A stretch of 47,998 nt of DNA from Oscillospiraceae bacterium (GCA_015068125.1 SVLD01000013.1:1-47998); one strand, 5' to 3'. Numbered from the stretch's first letter, positions 33,491 through 42,504 are shown. A program made the numbers and translations. Notes: generated by a model from the sequence alone, not told the origin.

Positions 33491-34612
33491 ATGAAAATTG
33501 GCATCGTTACATTTCACAGGGCGAATAACTACGGGGCTGTGCTGCAGGCATATGCCCTGCAGCAGGCCGTTGCCCGGGAAGGCCGGCACTGTGAGATCGT
33601 GGATTACCGAAATCCCAATATCGAACCGGATACCCGGCTCTTTGCCGATTTTCATGGAAATCTGAAAAAATTGGCGGGACGAATTGCCAATCAGCCTATC
33701 CGCCTGGCAAGAAAAAAGGTGTTTGATACCTTTTTAAAAGAGCGTCTGACTATGAGCCGCTCCTATACGGCGGAAACTGTGGCAGAAGCGGATGCCTGCT
33801 TTGACAGCTTTATTTTCGGCAGCGACCAGATCTGGAACGGTGCCCTGACCGGCAACGACAGGAATTACCTGGGCGCTTTCGTGTCGGAAAACAGAAAAAG
33901 AAATGCCTATGCCGCCAGTTTTGGCGAAACCCAGATCCCGGAAGAAGCGCGGGAAAGTTACCAGAAAGAGCTGTCCGCCTTTCAGAATCTCTCGGTGCGG
34001 GAGAGCAGCGGTCAGCAGCGGCTTCTGGAACTCATTGGAAAAGATGCCCGGTTGGTGACAGATCCGGTGTTCTTGCTGGATAAGGGTCAGTGGCAGGGGT
34101 TGGCAAGCGCAAGAAAAACCCCTGAAAAGTATATTTTCCTGTATCATTTACAGGGAAAAAGCACAAAGATTATGGAATACGCCCAATATTTGTCCCGAAA
34201 AACCGGGCTTCCCATTGTGGAATTCCAGGCCTGGGTGAAGCTTCGGAAGGGGAATGTGAAGCCGGTGTTCGCCGGTGCCCCGGAGGACTTTTTGGCGCTG
34301 ATCCAAAACGCGACCTATGTGGTAACGGATTCCTTCCACGCCACAGCCTTTTCTGTCATTTTCGAAAAGGCCTTCTGGTCGGGCATCTCGCCCAATAAGG
34401 AAGCCAAGGATACAAGAGTTGGAAATTTACTGCTGGAGCTGGGCTTGTCGGACAGACTGCTGCCCAAAGATTCCGCAGATTGGAGATATACAAACAAACC
34501 GGATTATACAGCCACAAGGGAATGCCTGAATCGGATGATGGAAGACTCCCGGCGCTATATTTCTTCGGTTTTGGAGGGCGTCCCCGGGGACACTGAAAGG
34601 AAAGATCCATGA
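33491..34612 (+). CDS. Polysaccharide pyruvyl transferase family protein
   Basis: A 373-residue enzyme of the WcaK/CsaB family (PF04230) that attaches a pyruvate ketal from PEP to a sugar of the repeat unit. The motifs FHRANNYGAVLQAYALQ, FIFGSDQIWN, FLYHLQGKS and VTDSFHATAFSVIF are clear, with the His of DSFH conserved. Full length. It overlaps the polymerase gene by 4 bases (ATGA). The presence of FrhB-type and ferredoxin genes downstream is a frequent association of this family. Confidence 0.93.
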   Translation: MKIGIVTFHRANNYGAVLQAYALQQAVAREGRHCEIVDYRNPNIEPDTRLFADFHGNLKKLAGRIANQPIRLARKKVFDTFLKERLTMSRSYTAETVAEADACFDSFIFGSDQIWNGALTGNDRNYLGAFVSENRKRNAYAASFGETQIPEEARESYQKELSAFQNLSVRESSGQQRLLELIGKDARLVTDPVFLLDKGQWQGLASARKTPEKYIFLYHLQGKSTKIMEYAQYLSRKTGLPIVEFQAWVKLRKGNVKPVFAGAPEDFLALIQNATYVVTDSFHATAFSVIFEKAFWSGISPNKEAKDTRVGNLLLELGLSDRLLPKDSADWRYTNKPDYTATRECLNRMMEDSRRYISSVLEGVPGDTERKDP

Positions 34613-35889
34613 ATAACATTTCGAAAAGATCGGTACTGTCGGCGGAGCATTTTCCCTATGCTGCGATGTGGCTGACGCTGGTGTACTTCTATTTCATGAA
34701 CCTGACAGAAAACTATGTGGCAAACGGTTTGGATGGAACGATTTACGCCATAGTTGTATTTTTGTGCCTTGTGTTCTATGTGATCTTCAACAAGCACATT
34801 CCGAGATTTAAAATCAGCTTTCCCTGGCTGCTGTTTTTGATTATGATGGTCCATTCCAGCCAGTGGGCCATCGAAAGCAACAACCTGTATTGGGTGACCA
34901 TGTATGTGGCGCTGCTGCTGATGGTATTTGTCCTGCCTGACTGCCCCTCCTGGACGGAAAAACTGTGGTCGAAGCTCGTTTTCATGGGCATGATCCATGT
35001 TTGTGCCACCATCGTTTTCTATTTTTGTTCCCCCTGGCTGTACAGCAGCATCATGGTTCCTATATGGGGCAAGGTTCCTGGTGGCCAAAGCCTTGCCAAT
35101 GCCTACAAATTGGGTCTTTCCAATCACTATTCCACAAACAGCATCTATTGCAGCGCTGTTTTGCTGGTGGTAGGCGCAAAACTGGTAGTCAACCCCAATG
35201 CCAACCCCAAAGAAAAGAGAAAAGACATTATTTGCCTGATCTTGGCTTTGTTTGCCCTGATGCTGACCACAAAAAGAGGTCCGCTGTTGTTCGCGCTTCT
35301 GGCTTTGGTGGTGACCTATTATATCTGCAATCCCAAAAACGGCGTCAGCAAAGGCTTTTATGTTGTGCTGGCGGTAACCCTGGCGCTGATCGTTTTCTAT
35401 ATACTGGCTCCGTTTTTGCCCTTGTTCGGCGATATTTTAAGCCGTTTTTCCGAGTCCGATGATATTTCCAACAACAGATTTTTGTTCTGGGAAAAGGCCT
35501 ACGACCTGTTTACCACCAGTAAAGCCTGGGGTATCGGCTGGGGCGCCTTTGTCAGACGAAGCAAAACCGGTACCAGCGCCCATAATATCTATATCCAGCT
35601 TTTGTGCGAAACCGGCATTATTGGCTTGACGGTGTCTTTGCTCGCTATAATCAGCACATACCGCACGGCTGTCCGGGATTATCGGAAGAACAGAACCGTC
35701 ATGACGATGCAGCAAAAATATATCCTGGGCTGCGCCATTGCCGCGCAAACCTATGTCATCGCCTATGGCTTTACCGGTAACTGCCTGTATGATATGACGG
35801 TGTTCTTCTACTTCCTTTCCTGCGCGGCTTCCCTGACCATGCATCAGGTACTGAACCCGAAAAAATTCAAAAAACAACGGCTTGTGTGA
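34609..35889 (+). CDS. Wzy-like O-antigen/capsule polymerase
   Basis: A 426-residue integral membrane protein with about 11 helices and a large external loop before the late helices containing SRFSESDDISNNRFLFWEKA and GWGAFVRRSKTGTSAHNIYIQLLCETGIIGL, the Wzy_C-like His and Arg motif. It should join lipid-linked repeat units outside the membrane. Sequence conservation in this family is low, so the call rests on topology, loop motifs and its place next to the flippase gene. Confidence 0.88.
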   Translation: MNNISKRSVLSAEHFPYAAMWLTLVYFYFMNLTENYVANGLDGTIYAIVVFLCLVFYVIFNKHIPRFKISFPWLLFLIMMVHSSQWAIESNNLYWVTMYVALLLMVFVLPDCPSWTEKLWSKLVFMGMIHVCATIVFYFCSPWLYSSIMVPIWGKVPGGQSLANAYKLGLSNHYSTNSIYCSAVLLVVGAKLVVNPNANPKEKRKDIICLILALFALMLTTKRGPLLFALLALVVTYYICNPKNGVSKGFYVVLAVTLALIVFYILAPFLPLFGDILSRFSESDDISNNRFLFWEKAYDLFTTSKAWGIGWGAFVRRSKTGTSAHNIYIQLLCETGIIGLTVSLLAIISTYRTAVRDYRKNRTVMTMQQKYILGCAIAAQTYVIAYGFTGNCLYDMTVFFYFLSCAASLTMHQVLNPKKFKKQRLV

Positions 35890-35907
35890 TTGGAGTCCGA
35901 ATCAAAC

Positions 35908-37416
35908 ATGAATCGAACACAAAAGTTTATCCGAAGCACCATGGCTACGGGCCTGTATCAGCTTGTACTGATGCTCACGGGCTTCATTCTGCCAAAGGTG
36001 ATGCTGTCTTTCTATGGCTCGGATGTCAACGGTCTGGTCACTTCCATCACCCAGTTTATCAACTACATTACCCTGGTGGAAGCCGGCCTCTCCGGCGCGG
36101 CGGTTTATGCCCTGTATAAACCCCTGGCTGCCAACGACACCCAAGCCATCAGCCGGGTGGTGGTGGCGACCAAGAAGTTTTATGCCAAATCCGGCTGGAT
36201 TTTCGCCGCGCTGGTGGGCTTGCTGGCTGTGGTCTATCCCTTTATCGTGGAAACCGACAGCGTTTCCATGCCCGGGGTGGCGGTGCTGGTGCTGGTCATC
36301 GGCGTCAGCGGCATTATGGATTTCTTCGTGCTGGGCAAGTACCGGGCAATCCTGACGGCGGATCAGAAGCAGTATGTCATTTCCCTGGCACTGCTGCTGT
36401 ACTGCGTCCTGAATACCGTGATGATCGTGCTGTTTTCCGCCCTGGGCTTCAGCGTGGTCTTTGCCCGGATCGCTGCCTTGGTGGCGGTGTTTGCCAAGAC
36501 CTGGATCCTGGCAGCCTACTGCAAAAAGCATTACGGCTATCTGGATTATTCCGCCAAGCCCGACGACAAGGCGCTGAACAAACGCTGGGACGCCCTGTTT
36601 CTACAGATTCTGGGAACGGTGCAGACCGGCGCGCCGGTGGTGCTGTCCACGGTTTTAACATCCCTGTCCAGCGTCAGCATTTACTCCGTATATAATATGG
36701 TGGTCAACGGCCTGAACAGCGTGCTGGGTATTTTCGGCACCGGACTGGGCGCCGGCTTTGGCGATCTCATTGTCCGGAAGGAAACCAAAAAACTCCAAAA
36801 GGCCTATCTGGATTTTGAGGTGGCCTATTACGCCCTGATTACACTGATCTACGCCGTTGCCATGGTGCAGATCCTGCCCTTTGTGCTGATCTACACCCGG
36901 GGCGTCACCGATGCGGATTACCATCAGCCGCTGCTGGGCTTCCTGTTTACCCTCAACGGCTTCCTTTACAATATCAAAACCCCTCAGGGCATGCTGGTGA
37001 TCTCCGCGGGTTTGTACAAGGAAACCCGGTGGCAGACTACCGCCCAGGCGCTGATCGCCGTGATTGGCGGTGTGGTGCTGGGATATCTGTACGGCCTGGC
37101 GGGTATTATGATCGCCATGTGCGCATCCAATCTTTACCGGGCTGTCGATTTGCTGTTCTTTATCCCCAAGCATGTCACCAAGCTAAAGATGGCAGTCAGC
37201 TTGAAAAATGTGGCCCTTTCTGTGGCGGAGCTGATCATCGTCGTAGGCCTCGGTTTGCTGATCCCCTGGGACAACGGATCGTTCCTGCTGTGGGCGGCCA
37301 ATTCTGCGGCCCTGGTGGTCATCGGCGTTGTCATCATCGGCACCGGCAATTTCCTGGTCAACCGGGAGCAGGTAGCATCGGTGCTGACCCGGGCAAAGCA
37401 GATGCTCAAAAAATAA
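35908..37416 (+). CDS. Wzx-like repeat-unit flippase (MOP superfamily)
   Basis: A 502-residue protein with about 14 membrane helices that moves lipid-linked oligosaccharide across the membrane. The start NRTQKFIRSTMATGLYQLVLMLTGFILPKVML is the usual first helix pair of polysaccharide transporters, and LVTSITQFINYITLVEAGLSGAAVYALYKPL follows. The ATG at 35908 is preferred to the TTG at 35890, which would place the ribosome site GGAG inside the gene. It lies 18 bases after the polymerase. Confidence 0.92.
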   Translation: MNRTQKFIRSTMATGLYQLVLMLTGFILPKVMLSFYGSDVNGLVTSITQFINYITLVEAGLSGAAVYALYKPLAANDTQAISRVVVATKKFYAKSGWIFAALVGLLAVVYPFIVETDSVSMPGVAVLVLVIGVSGIMDFFVLGKYRAILTADQKQYVISLALLLYCVLNTVMIVLFSALGFSVVFARIAALVAVFAKTWILAAYCKKHYGYLDYSAKPDDKALNKRWDALFLQILGTVQTGAPVVLSTVLTSLSSVSIYSVYNMVVNGLNSVLGIFGTGLGAGFGDLIVRKETKKLQKAYLDFEVAYYALITLIYAVAMVQILPFVLIYTRGVTDADYHQPLLGFLFTLNGFLYNIKTPQGMLVISAGLYKETRWQTTAQALIAVIGGVVLGYLYGLAGIMIAMCASNLYRAVDLLFFIPKHVTKLKMAVSLKNVALSVAELIIVVGLGLLIPWDNGSFLLWAANSAALVVIGVVIIGTGNFLVNREQVASVLTRAKQMLKK

Positions 37417-37442
37417 AACGATAAGAAACGGAGGGGCGCGCT

Positions 37443-38411
37443 GTGCAATATGCAGAGCCCAAGTGGTACGCGGTAAAGCACACGGACGAAAATATTGTGG
37501 CGCAATCCCGCTCCGGTGGTATTTTTACCGCCCTTTCCGATGCGGTATTGGCGGAAAGCGGCGTGATCTACGGCTGTGTGATGACGGAGGATTTCCGGGC
37601 GGTTCACATTCGGGCAGAGGATACCCAGGGCCGGGATCGGATGCGGGGCTCCAAGTACATCGAAAGCAGCCTGGGAGATACCCTGCGTCAGGTCAGGGAC
37701 GACCTGAAAGCCGGCCGCAAGGTGCTGTTTACCGGCACATCCTGCCAGATCGCCGGATTGCGGCGCTTCCTGGGCAGGGATTGGGAAAATCTTCTATGCG
37801 TGGATATCGTCTGCCACGGCGTCCCCAGCCCGAAGGTGTGGCAGGCATATTTGGCCTGGCAGGAGAAAAAGAGTAAGGCCAAGGTGGTATCCGCCAATTT
37901 CCGGAACAAAAAGGATTTCGGCTGGCGGGAGCACATGGAAACCCTGACCATGGATGACGGCAAGGTTATCCACAGCAAGGACTTTGCGCTGCTGTTTTAC
38001 GATCACAGTATTCTGCGGCCCAGCTGCTATACCTGCCCCTATAAAAGCATCATGCACCCCGGTGATATCACCATCGCGGACTATTGGGGTGTCGAAAAGG
38101 CTGCCCCGGATTTTGATGATAACAAAGGCGTTTCCCTGGTGCTGGTGAACAACTCCCGGGGCGAAGGGGCTTTCGAAGCGGTGAAGGACAGCCTTCGGTG
38201 GCAGGTCACTTCCATGGAGCTGAGCCTGCAGCCGCCGCTGCTGCGACCCTTTGCTGCGCCAAAACACCGCGCTGATTTCTGGAAGGATTTTTCCACCAAA
38301 GACTTTGGCTATCTGGTCAAAAAATATGTAGGCGCAGGGCTTTTGGGAAAGATCAGAAGAAAGATCAAAAGTCTGCTGGGTAAACGCAAAAAAGGCAGGG
38401 ATGCATCGTGA
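37443..38411 (+). CDS. FrhB-family (coenzyme F420 hydrogenase beta-like) protein
   Basis: A 322-residue protein of the PF04422/PF04432 type. RSGGIFTALSDAVLAESGVIYGCVM, MRGSKYIES, VLFTGTSCQIAGLRRFLG and CVDIVCHGVPSPKVWQAYL are the family blocks; SCYTCPYKS and DITIADYWG follow, giving a Cys site for iron-sulfur or flavin chemistry. In capsule clusters such proteins usually carry an N-terminal 2[4Fe-4S] ferredoxin domain; here it is missing and appears as the next gene. The start is GTG with GGAGGGG upstream. It likely transfers electrons to a sugar or pyruvyl modification; substrate unknown. Confidence 0.9.
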   Translation: MQYAEPKWYAVKHTDENIVAQSRSGGIFTALSDAVLAESGVIYGCVMTEDFRAVHIRAEDTQGRDRMRGSKYIESSLGDTLRQVRDDLKAGRKVLFTGTSCQIAGLRRFLGRDWENLLCVDIVCHGVPSPKVWQAYLAWQEKKSKAKVVSANFRNKKDFGWREHMETLTMDDGKVIHSKDFALLFYDHSILRPSCYTCPYKSIMHPGDITIADYWGVEKAAPDFDDNKGVSLVLVNNSRGEGAFEAVKDSLRWQVTSMELSLQPPLLRPFAAPKHRADFWKDFSTKDFGYLVKKYVGAGLLGKIRRKIKSLLGKRKKGRDAS

Positions 38412-38611
38412 CAGAAAAAGAGATTCCCGTACTGTACCGGCAAAAAGAAGAATGCTGCGGCTGCACGGCTTGCCTGGCGGTCTGCCCCAAGGATGCCATT
38501 ACCATGGCATTGGACGAAGAGGGCTTTGAATATCCCATCATTGATGCAGGGAAATGCGTCCGGTGCGGCCAATGCCTGGAAGTGTGTCCCTTAAAGCACG
38601 AAAACAGATAA
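38408..38611 (+). CDS. Separate 2[4Fe-4S] ferredoxin
   Basis: A 67-residue bacterial-type ferredoxin with two CxxCxxCxxxC sites: CCGCTACLAVCP (first) and CVRCGQCLEVCP (second). The start is GTG within the end of the FrhB-like gene (4-base overlap), so the two are likely made together. It corresponds to the ferredoxin domain usually fused at the N-terminus of capsule FrhB-like proteins, here split off and placed behind. It would supply electrons to that protein or to the radical SAM enzyme. Confidence 0.92.
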   Translation: MTEKEIPVLYRQKEECCGCTACLAVCPKDAITMALDEEGFEYPIIDAGKCVRCGQCLEVCPLKHENR

Positions 38612-38632
38612 ATAATCAGGAAAATCTTGCAG

Positions 38633-38661
38633 TTGACTTGCAGGAAAGTTCTTGGTATGAT
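38633..38661 (+). promoter_or_regulatory. Internal promoter before the tyrosine-kinase gene
   Basis: TTGACT (38633-38638) and TATGAT (38656-38661), 17 bp apart, in the 117-base gap after the ferredoxin gene. It would let the chain-length/regulatory module be expressed apart from the rest of the locus. Confidence 0.8.
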
Positions 38662-38728
38662 AAAAAGAGAGTTATGGCGATTCGCTCCTTTTGTTGGAAT
38701 GGAGCGGCGAACAGATCAGGAGGCTCCT

Positions 38729-40279
38729 ATGGACGAGAAGAATATGAAGCAAACCCAAGAAACAGAGGTGGACCTGGGGCGGTTGGTACAGGCCATTATT
38801 CGCAAAGCGTGGATGGTGGTACTGGTGGCCATTGTCAGTACGGCGATCGCACTGGTTGGCACACTGCTGTTTGTCACACCGCAGTACCAGTCCTCTGCCA
38901 AATTCTATGTTAATAACGGCTCGTTTAACAGCAGCACGTTAGACAAGGTGTCCAGTATCCTGTCTGCAGGCGATATCAATGCCTCCCGTGGTCTGGTGGA
39001 TACCTACATCGTTATTCTCAATACCAGAGAGACCCTCAATGAGGTCATTGATTACTCCGGTGTAAATATCAGCTATAGTCAGCTCAAGAGTATCGTTTCT
39101 GCTGCCGCGGTGGATGACACCGAGATCTTCCAGGTTACCGTTACCCACCCCGATCCTGTTTCGGCAGAAAAGCTGGCCAATGCCATTGCACATATCTTGC
39201 CGAAACGGATCAGCACCATCGTGGAAAATACCTCTGCGAAGGTGGCGGAAGCTGCTGTTGTGCCCTCCAGCCCCAGCTCTCCCAGCTACATCAGAAATTC
39301 CATCCTGGGCTTGGTGATCGGTCTGGCTCTGGCGGTTGTTGCGATTTTGCTGCAGGAGCTGTTTGATGTTTCCGTCCGTGTGGAGGACGATATCAACCGG
39401 GTTTGCGAAAAGCCTGTGTTGGCGTCGGTTCCGGATATGCTGGCGCCCAGTAAGGGCGGCCGGTACTATTACCGCTATCGCTACGGCTACGGTCAGAAGT
39501 CCAAAAACGAGGGAGAAGACCAGGAGCCTACCCTGGTGGGCCCCGGCATCAGCTTCTCCGCTTCCGAAGCCTATAAGCTGCTGCGTACCAAGCTGCAGTA
39601 CTCCTTTACAGACGACAAGAAGAGCCATGTCATCGGCATCTCCAGTGCGCTGGCCGGCGAAGGTAAGTCTCTGACTTCCATCAACCTGGCCCATAGCCTG
39701 TCCCAGCTGGACAAGAAGGTTCTGCTGATCGACTGCGATATGCGCCGGCCTTCTCTGAATACCAAGCTGCCCATTGAAAAGACCCCCGGCCTGTCCGGTT
39801 ACCTGACCGGTCAGCACACCCTGGATAAGCTGGCCCAGAATTGTGGCCTGCCCGGCGCGGAAAAGGCGTTCCAGGTCATCGCATCCGGTCAGAATCCTCC
39901 CAACCCCATCGAGCTGCTGAGCTCTCCCAAGATGGCAAAGATGATGGAGTCTCTCCGGGAATCCTATGATTACATCATCCTCGACCTTCCCCCCGTCGGT
40001 GAGGTCAGTGACGCCCTGGCAGTTTCCCAGATTATCGACGGTGTTCTGATGGTGGTTCGCCAGCATTACTGCGACCGCAATGTGCTGACTGCTGCTGTCC
40101 GTCAGTTCAACTTCGTGGAAGGCCGGATCCTGGGCGTTGCCTTCAACTGCACCACCGAAGAATCCGCCGGTTACGGTTATTACAGAAAGTATTACCGCAA
40201 GTACTACAAGAAGTACGGCCGTAGGTATGAAAACAGCTACCGCGCCGCCAGCAAGGCTGCTGAGCAGCAAACCAAGTGA
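38729..40279 (+). CDS. Fused Wzz-type chain-length regulator and BY tyrosine kinase
   Basis: A 516-residue membrane protein controlling polysaccharide length and export. The Wzz half has helix 1 (about 20-47), an external domain beginning PQYQSSAKFYVNNGS, and helix 2 (187-211). A Tyr-rich patch (YYYRYRYGYG, about 246) precedes the kinase, which has Walker A GEGKSL with K313, Walker A' LLIDCDMRRPSL and Walker B YIILDLPP. The tail ends in a cluster of about 12 tyrosines (482-505), the autophosphorylation site. The ATG at 38729 has AGGAGG upstream; the open frame from 38627 runs through the promoter. In many Firmicutes the two halves are separate genes. Followed by its phosphatase. Confidence 0.95.
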   Translation: MDEKNMKQTQETEVDLGRLVQAIIRKAWMVVLVAIVSTAIALVGTLLFVTPQYQSSAKFYVNNGSFNSSTLDKVSSILSAGDINASRGLVDTYIVILNTRETLNEVIDYSGVNISYSQLKSIVSAAAVDDTEIFQVTVTHPDPVSAEKLANAIAHILPKRISTIVENTSAKVAEAAVVPSSPSSPSYIRNSILGLVIGLALAVVAILLQELFDVSVRVEDDINRVCEKPVLASVPDMLAPSKGGRYYYRYRYGYGQKSKNEGEDQEPTLVGPGISFSASEAYKLLRTKLQYSFTDDKKSHVIGISSALAGEGKSLTSINLAHSLSQLDKKVLLIDCDMRRPSLNTKLPIEKTPGLSGYLTGQHTLDKLAQNCGLPGAEKAFQVIASGQNPPNPIELLSSPKMAKMMESLRESYDYIILDLPPVGEVSDALAVSQIIDGVLMVVRQHYCDRNVLTAAVRQFNFVEGRILGVAFNCTTEESAGYGYYRKYYRKYYKKYGRRYENSYRAASKAAEQQTK

Positions 40280-40989
40280 CCATGCTTACGGACTTTCACA
40301 GTCATATCCTGCCGGGCATTGACGATGGGAGCCGAAATGTGGAGCAGTCCATTTCCATGCTTCAGGCGGAAGCGGCGCAGGGGATCGCCCGGGTGGTGGC
40401 AACCCCCCACTTTTACGCCAACCATAACGACCCCAACCGTTTTCTGGACCGCAGAGCCAAGGCTGCCGAAGCGCTTTCCCTGGCTGCTGCCGGGGAAACG
40501 GGCCTGCCGGAGGTGGTTGTGGGCACGGAGGTACATTATTTCTCCGGTATGAGTCACTCAGAGGTCTTGCCGCAGCTGGCCATTGCGGGTACGCGGCACA
40601 TTCTGATAGAAATGCCCCATGCGCCCTGGTCGGAAAGTATGTACCGGGAGCTGGCGGAGATCTATACTGCCCGGAAGCTGACGCCCGTGATTGCCCACAT
40701 CGATCGGTATATCCGTCCCCTGCATACCCATGGCATCCCCGGACGATTGGAGGAGCTGCCGGTGCTGGTGCAAGCCAATGCGGATTTCTTCCTGGATCGT
40801 TCCATGGCGGGTATGGCGCTGCGTATGCTCCGGAAAAAGCAGATTCATCTGCTTGGCTCCGATTGTCATAATCTGTCGGATCGGGCCCCTAATCTGGGCG
40901 CTGCCGTCAAGGTTATCGGCAACCGTTTGGGACAAGACGCTCTGGCCCGGATCCGGGGGTATGAAAACCGGATATTGACAAAGGTATAA
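40276..40989 (+). CDS. CpsB-type PHP tyrosine phosphatase
   Basis: A 235-237-residue metal-dependent phosphatase that removes phosphate from the preceding kinase. DFHSHILPGIDDGS is the first metal motif; further His and Asp ligands lie in ATPHFY, GTEVHY, EMPHAPW, IAHIDRY and GSDCHN. The start is either GTG at 40276, overlapping the kinase stop, or ATG at 40282. The kinase-phosphatase order is kept, only placed at the end of the locus. Confidence 0.94.
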   Translation: MTMLTDFHSHILPGIDDGSRNVEQSISMLQAEAAQGIARVVATPHFYANHNDPNRFLDRRAKAAEALSLAAAGETGLPEVVVGTEVHYFSGMSHSEVLPQLAIAGTRHILIEMPHAPWSESMYRELAEIYTARKLTPVIAHIDRYIRPLHTHGIPGRLEELPVLVQANADFFLDRSMAGMALRMLRKKQIHLLGSDCHNLSDRAPNLGAAVKVIGNRLGQDALARIRGYENRILTKV

Positions 40990-40995
40990 CATTAG

Positions 40996-41025
40996 AATCA
41001 GGGGGCCCGCGTCCCCTGATTTTTA
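40996..41025 (+). terminator. Terminator after the phosphatase gene
   Basis: Stem AATCAGGGG / CCCCTGATT with an 8-nt loop and T run, 6 bases past the stop. It may only be partial, since a related gene follows at 41048. Confidence 0.82.
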
Positions 41026-41047
41026 CCCATTGTTTGGAGGAAATCCA

Positions 41048-42217
41048 ATGAACACGACACAATTAGGCGTTCTTACCCTGCTGCGCAGCGCGGTCACCTG
41101 CCAGTCGCTGCCGGTACCCGAAGGTTTCTCCCTGGAGGAGGCAATGCCCCTGATCCGGGGACACCATATGATCACCGCCATATACGATGGCGCGGTGCGC
41201 TGCGGTATCGACAGAAAAAACCCCGCCATGCAGCGGCTGTTTGCCGGCTATGTGAAGGCCTTGCAGGTCAGCGAAGGGCAGATGGCGGAGCTTGCCAGGC
41301 TCTTTGAAGCCTTTGAGGCTGAGGGCATCGAATATATGCCCCTGAAGGGCAGCCGGATAAAGTATCTGTACCCCAAGCCGGAGCTGCGGATGATGGGGGA
41401 CGCGGATGTTCTGATCCGCCTGGAGCAGTACGGAAAAATTATCGGGATTATGCGTGCCTTGGGCTATGCGGACAAGGGCGAGTCGGATCACGAGCTGATC
41501 TGGCAGAATCCCGGACTGTACCTGGAGCTGCACAAGCGGGTCATTCCCTCCTATAACGAGGATTACCATGCCTATTTCGGCGATGGCTGGCAGCTTGCCA
41601 AGGTAAAAGACGGCTGCCGCTGGTCCATGACTCCGGAGGATGAAATGGTGTACCTGTTTACCCATTTTGCAAAGCATTACCGGGACGGCGGCATCGGCTG
41701 CCGGCATATTCTGGACCTGTGGGTGTACCTGCGGGCAAATCCGAAGCTGGATCACAGCTATGTGATGGCAGAGCTGGAAAAACTGCAGATCGCGACTTTT
41801 TATCAGTACATCCGGGAACTTATCGCTTACTGGTTCGAGGACGGCCAGGGGGATGAGCGGTTGGAATTCATGTCGGATTATGTATTCGCCAGCGGAAGCT
41901 GGGGAAAAATGGAGGATCGGATCCGCTCCATCACTCTCCGGGAGGAAAAGCGCTCCGCCCTGGGACTGAAGGGTAAATTCGCCTACGGCTGGAAGCTGAT
42001 GTTCCCTTCGGCAAAGGTACTGGAAAGAAAGTACACCATTTTGCAGAAAGCCCCCTGGACACTGCCTGCGGTGTGGCTGGTTCGCCCGTTTTACAAGGCG
42101 CTGTTCGAGCGGAAATCCCTGGAAGAAAAAAAGCAGGAGATGGACGCCCTGGACAAGGATGCGTTGGAATCCCACGAGCAAATGCTGAAATATATGGGCC
42201 TGGAGTATCATTTTTAA
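41048..42217 (+). CDS. Nucleotidyltransferase-like protein (NTP_transf_5 family)
   Basis: A 389-residue cytosolic protein. The core YMPLKGSRIKYLYPKPELRMMGDADVLI is the PF14907 signature: a GS-like strand, then D-x-D (DAD) for metal, as in other polymerase-beta-like nucleotidyltransferases. A later LFTHFAKHYRDGGIGCRHILDLWVYL is also shared. Members occur in capsule and lasso-peptide neighbourhoods, often without a known substrate. GGAGG lies 7 bases before the ATG at 41048. It is the last gene of the locus on this strand and ends in a strong terminator. Confidence 0.88.
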   Translation: MNTTQLGVLTLLRSAVTCQSLPVPEGFSLEEAMPLIRGHHMITAIYDGAVRCGIDRKNPAMQRLFAGYVKALQVSEGQMAELARLFEAFEAEGIEYMPLKGSRIKYLYPKPELRMMGDADVLIRLEQYGKIIGIMRALGYADKGESDHELIWQNPGLYLELHKRVIPSYNEDYHAYFGDGWQLAKVKDGCRWSMTPEDEMVYLFTHFAKHYRDGGIGCRHILDLWVYLRANPKLDHSYVMAELEKLQIATFYQYIRELIAYWFEDGQGDERLEFMSDYVFASGSWGKMEDRIRSITLREEKRSALGLKGKFAYGWKLMFPSAKVLERKYTILQKAPWTLPAVWLVRPFYKALFERKSLEEKKQEMDALDKDALESHEQMLKYMGLEYHF

Positions 42218-42218
42218 G

Positions 42219-42252
42219 AAAAAAGCGTGCCGCAAAACGCGGCACGCTTTTT
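42219..42252 (+). terminator. Terminator at the end of the polysaccharide locus
   Basis: Stem GCGTGCCGC / GCGGCACGC with loop AAAAC, flanked by A and T runs, directly after the stop. Confidence 0.94.
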
Positions 42253-42386
42253 CGCGAAACCCGTTGGAGCATGGGGGCGTAAAGAAGGTAATTGGGATGC
42301 GGAAAAGTTTCCAATAATTGGGGATTTCTGTGTGGCAAATTTATTTGTTTTTTACACACATTGTGAAATATCAACCAAAAAAGGGG

Positions 42387-42415
42387 TTGAAAACGACAAA
42401 GCGATGTGATATACT
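42387..42415 (+). promoter_or_regulatory. Promoter of the giant secreted protein
   Basis: TTGAAA (42387-42392) and TATACT (42410-42415) with 17-bp spacing in AT-rich DNA; the leader to the start codon is about 83 bases. Confidence 0.88.
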
Positions 42416-42428
42416 TTACACAGGATAA

Positions 42429-42443
42429 TGGTCATTATGACCA
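42429..42443. promoter_or_regulatory. Perfect 15-bp palindrome in the leader
   Basis: TGGTCAT-T-ATGACCA lies about 7 bases after the predicted transcription start. It could be an operator; no regulator is adjacent. No further hairpin of note was seen in the leader, which ends in GAGGAGG. Confidence 0.65.
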
Positions 42444-42504
42444 AGTTTCCTTTGAGAGAACCCCGGAGACCCCACATTAATCAAAACGAGGAGGAATTCA
42501 AAGC

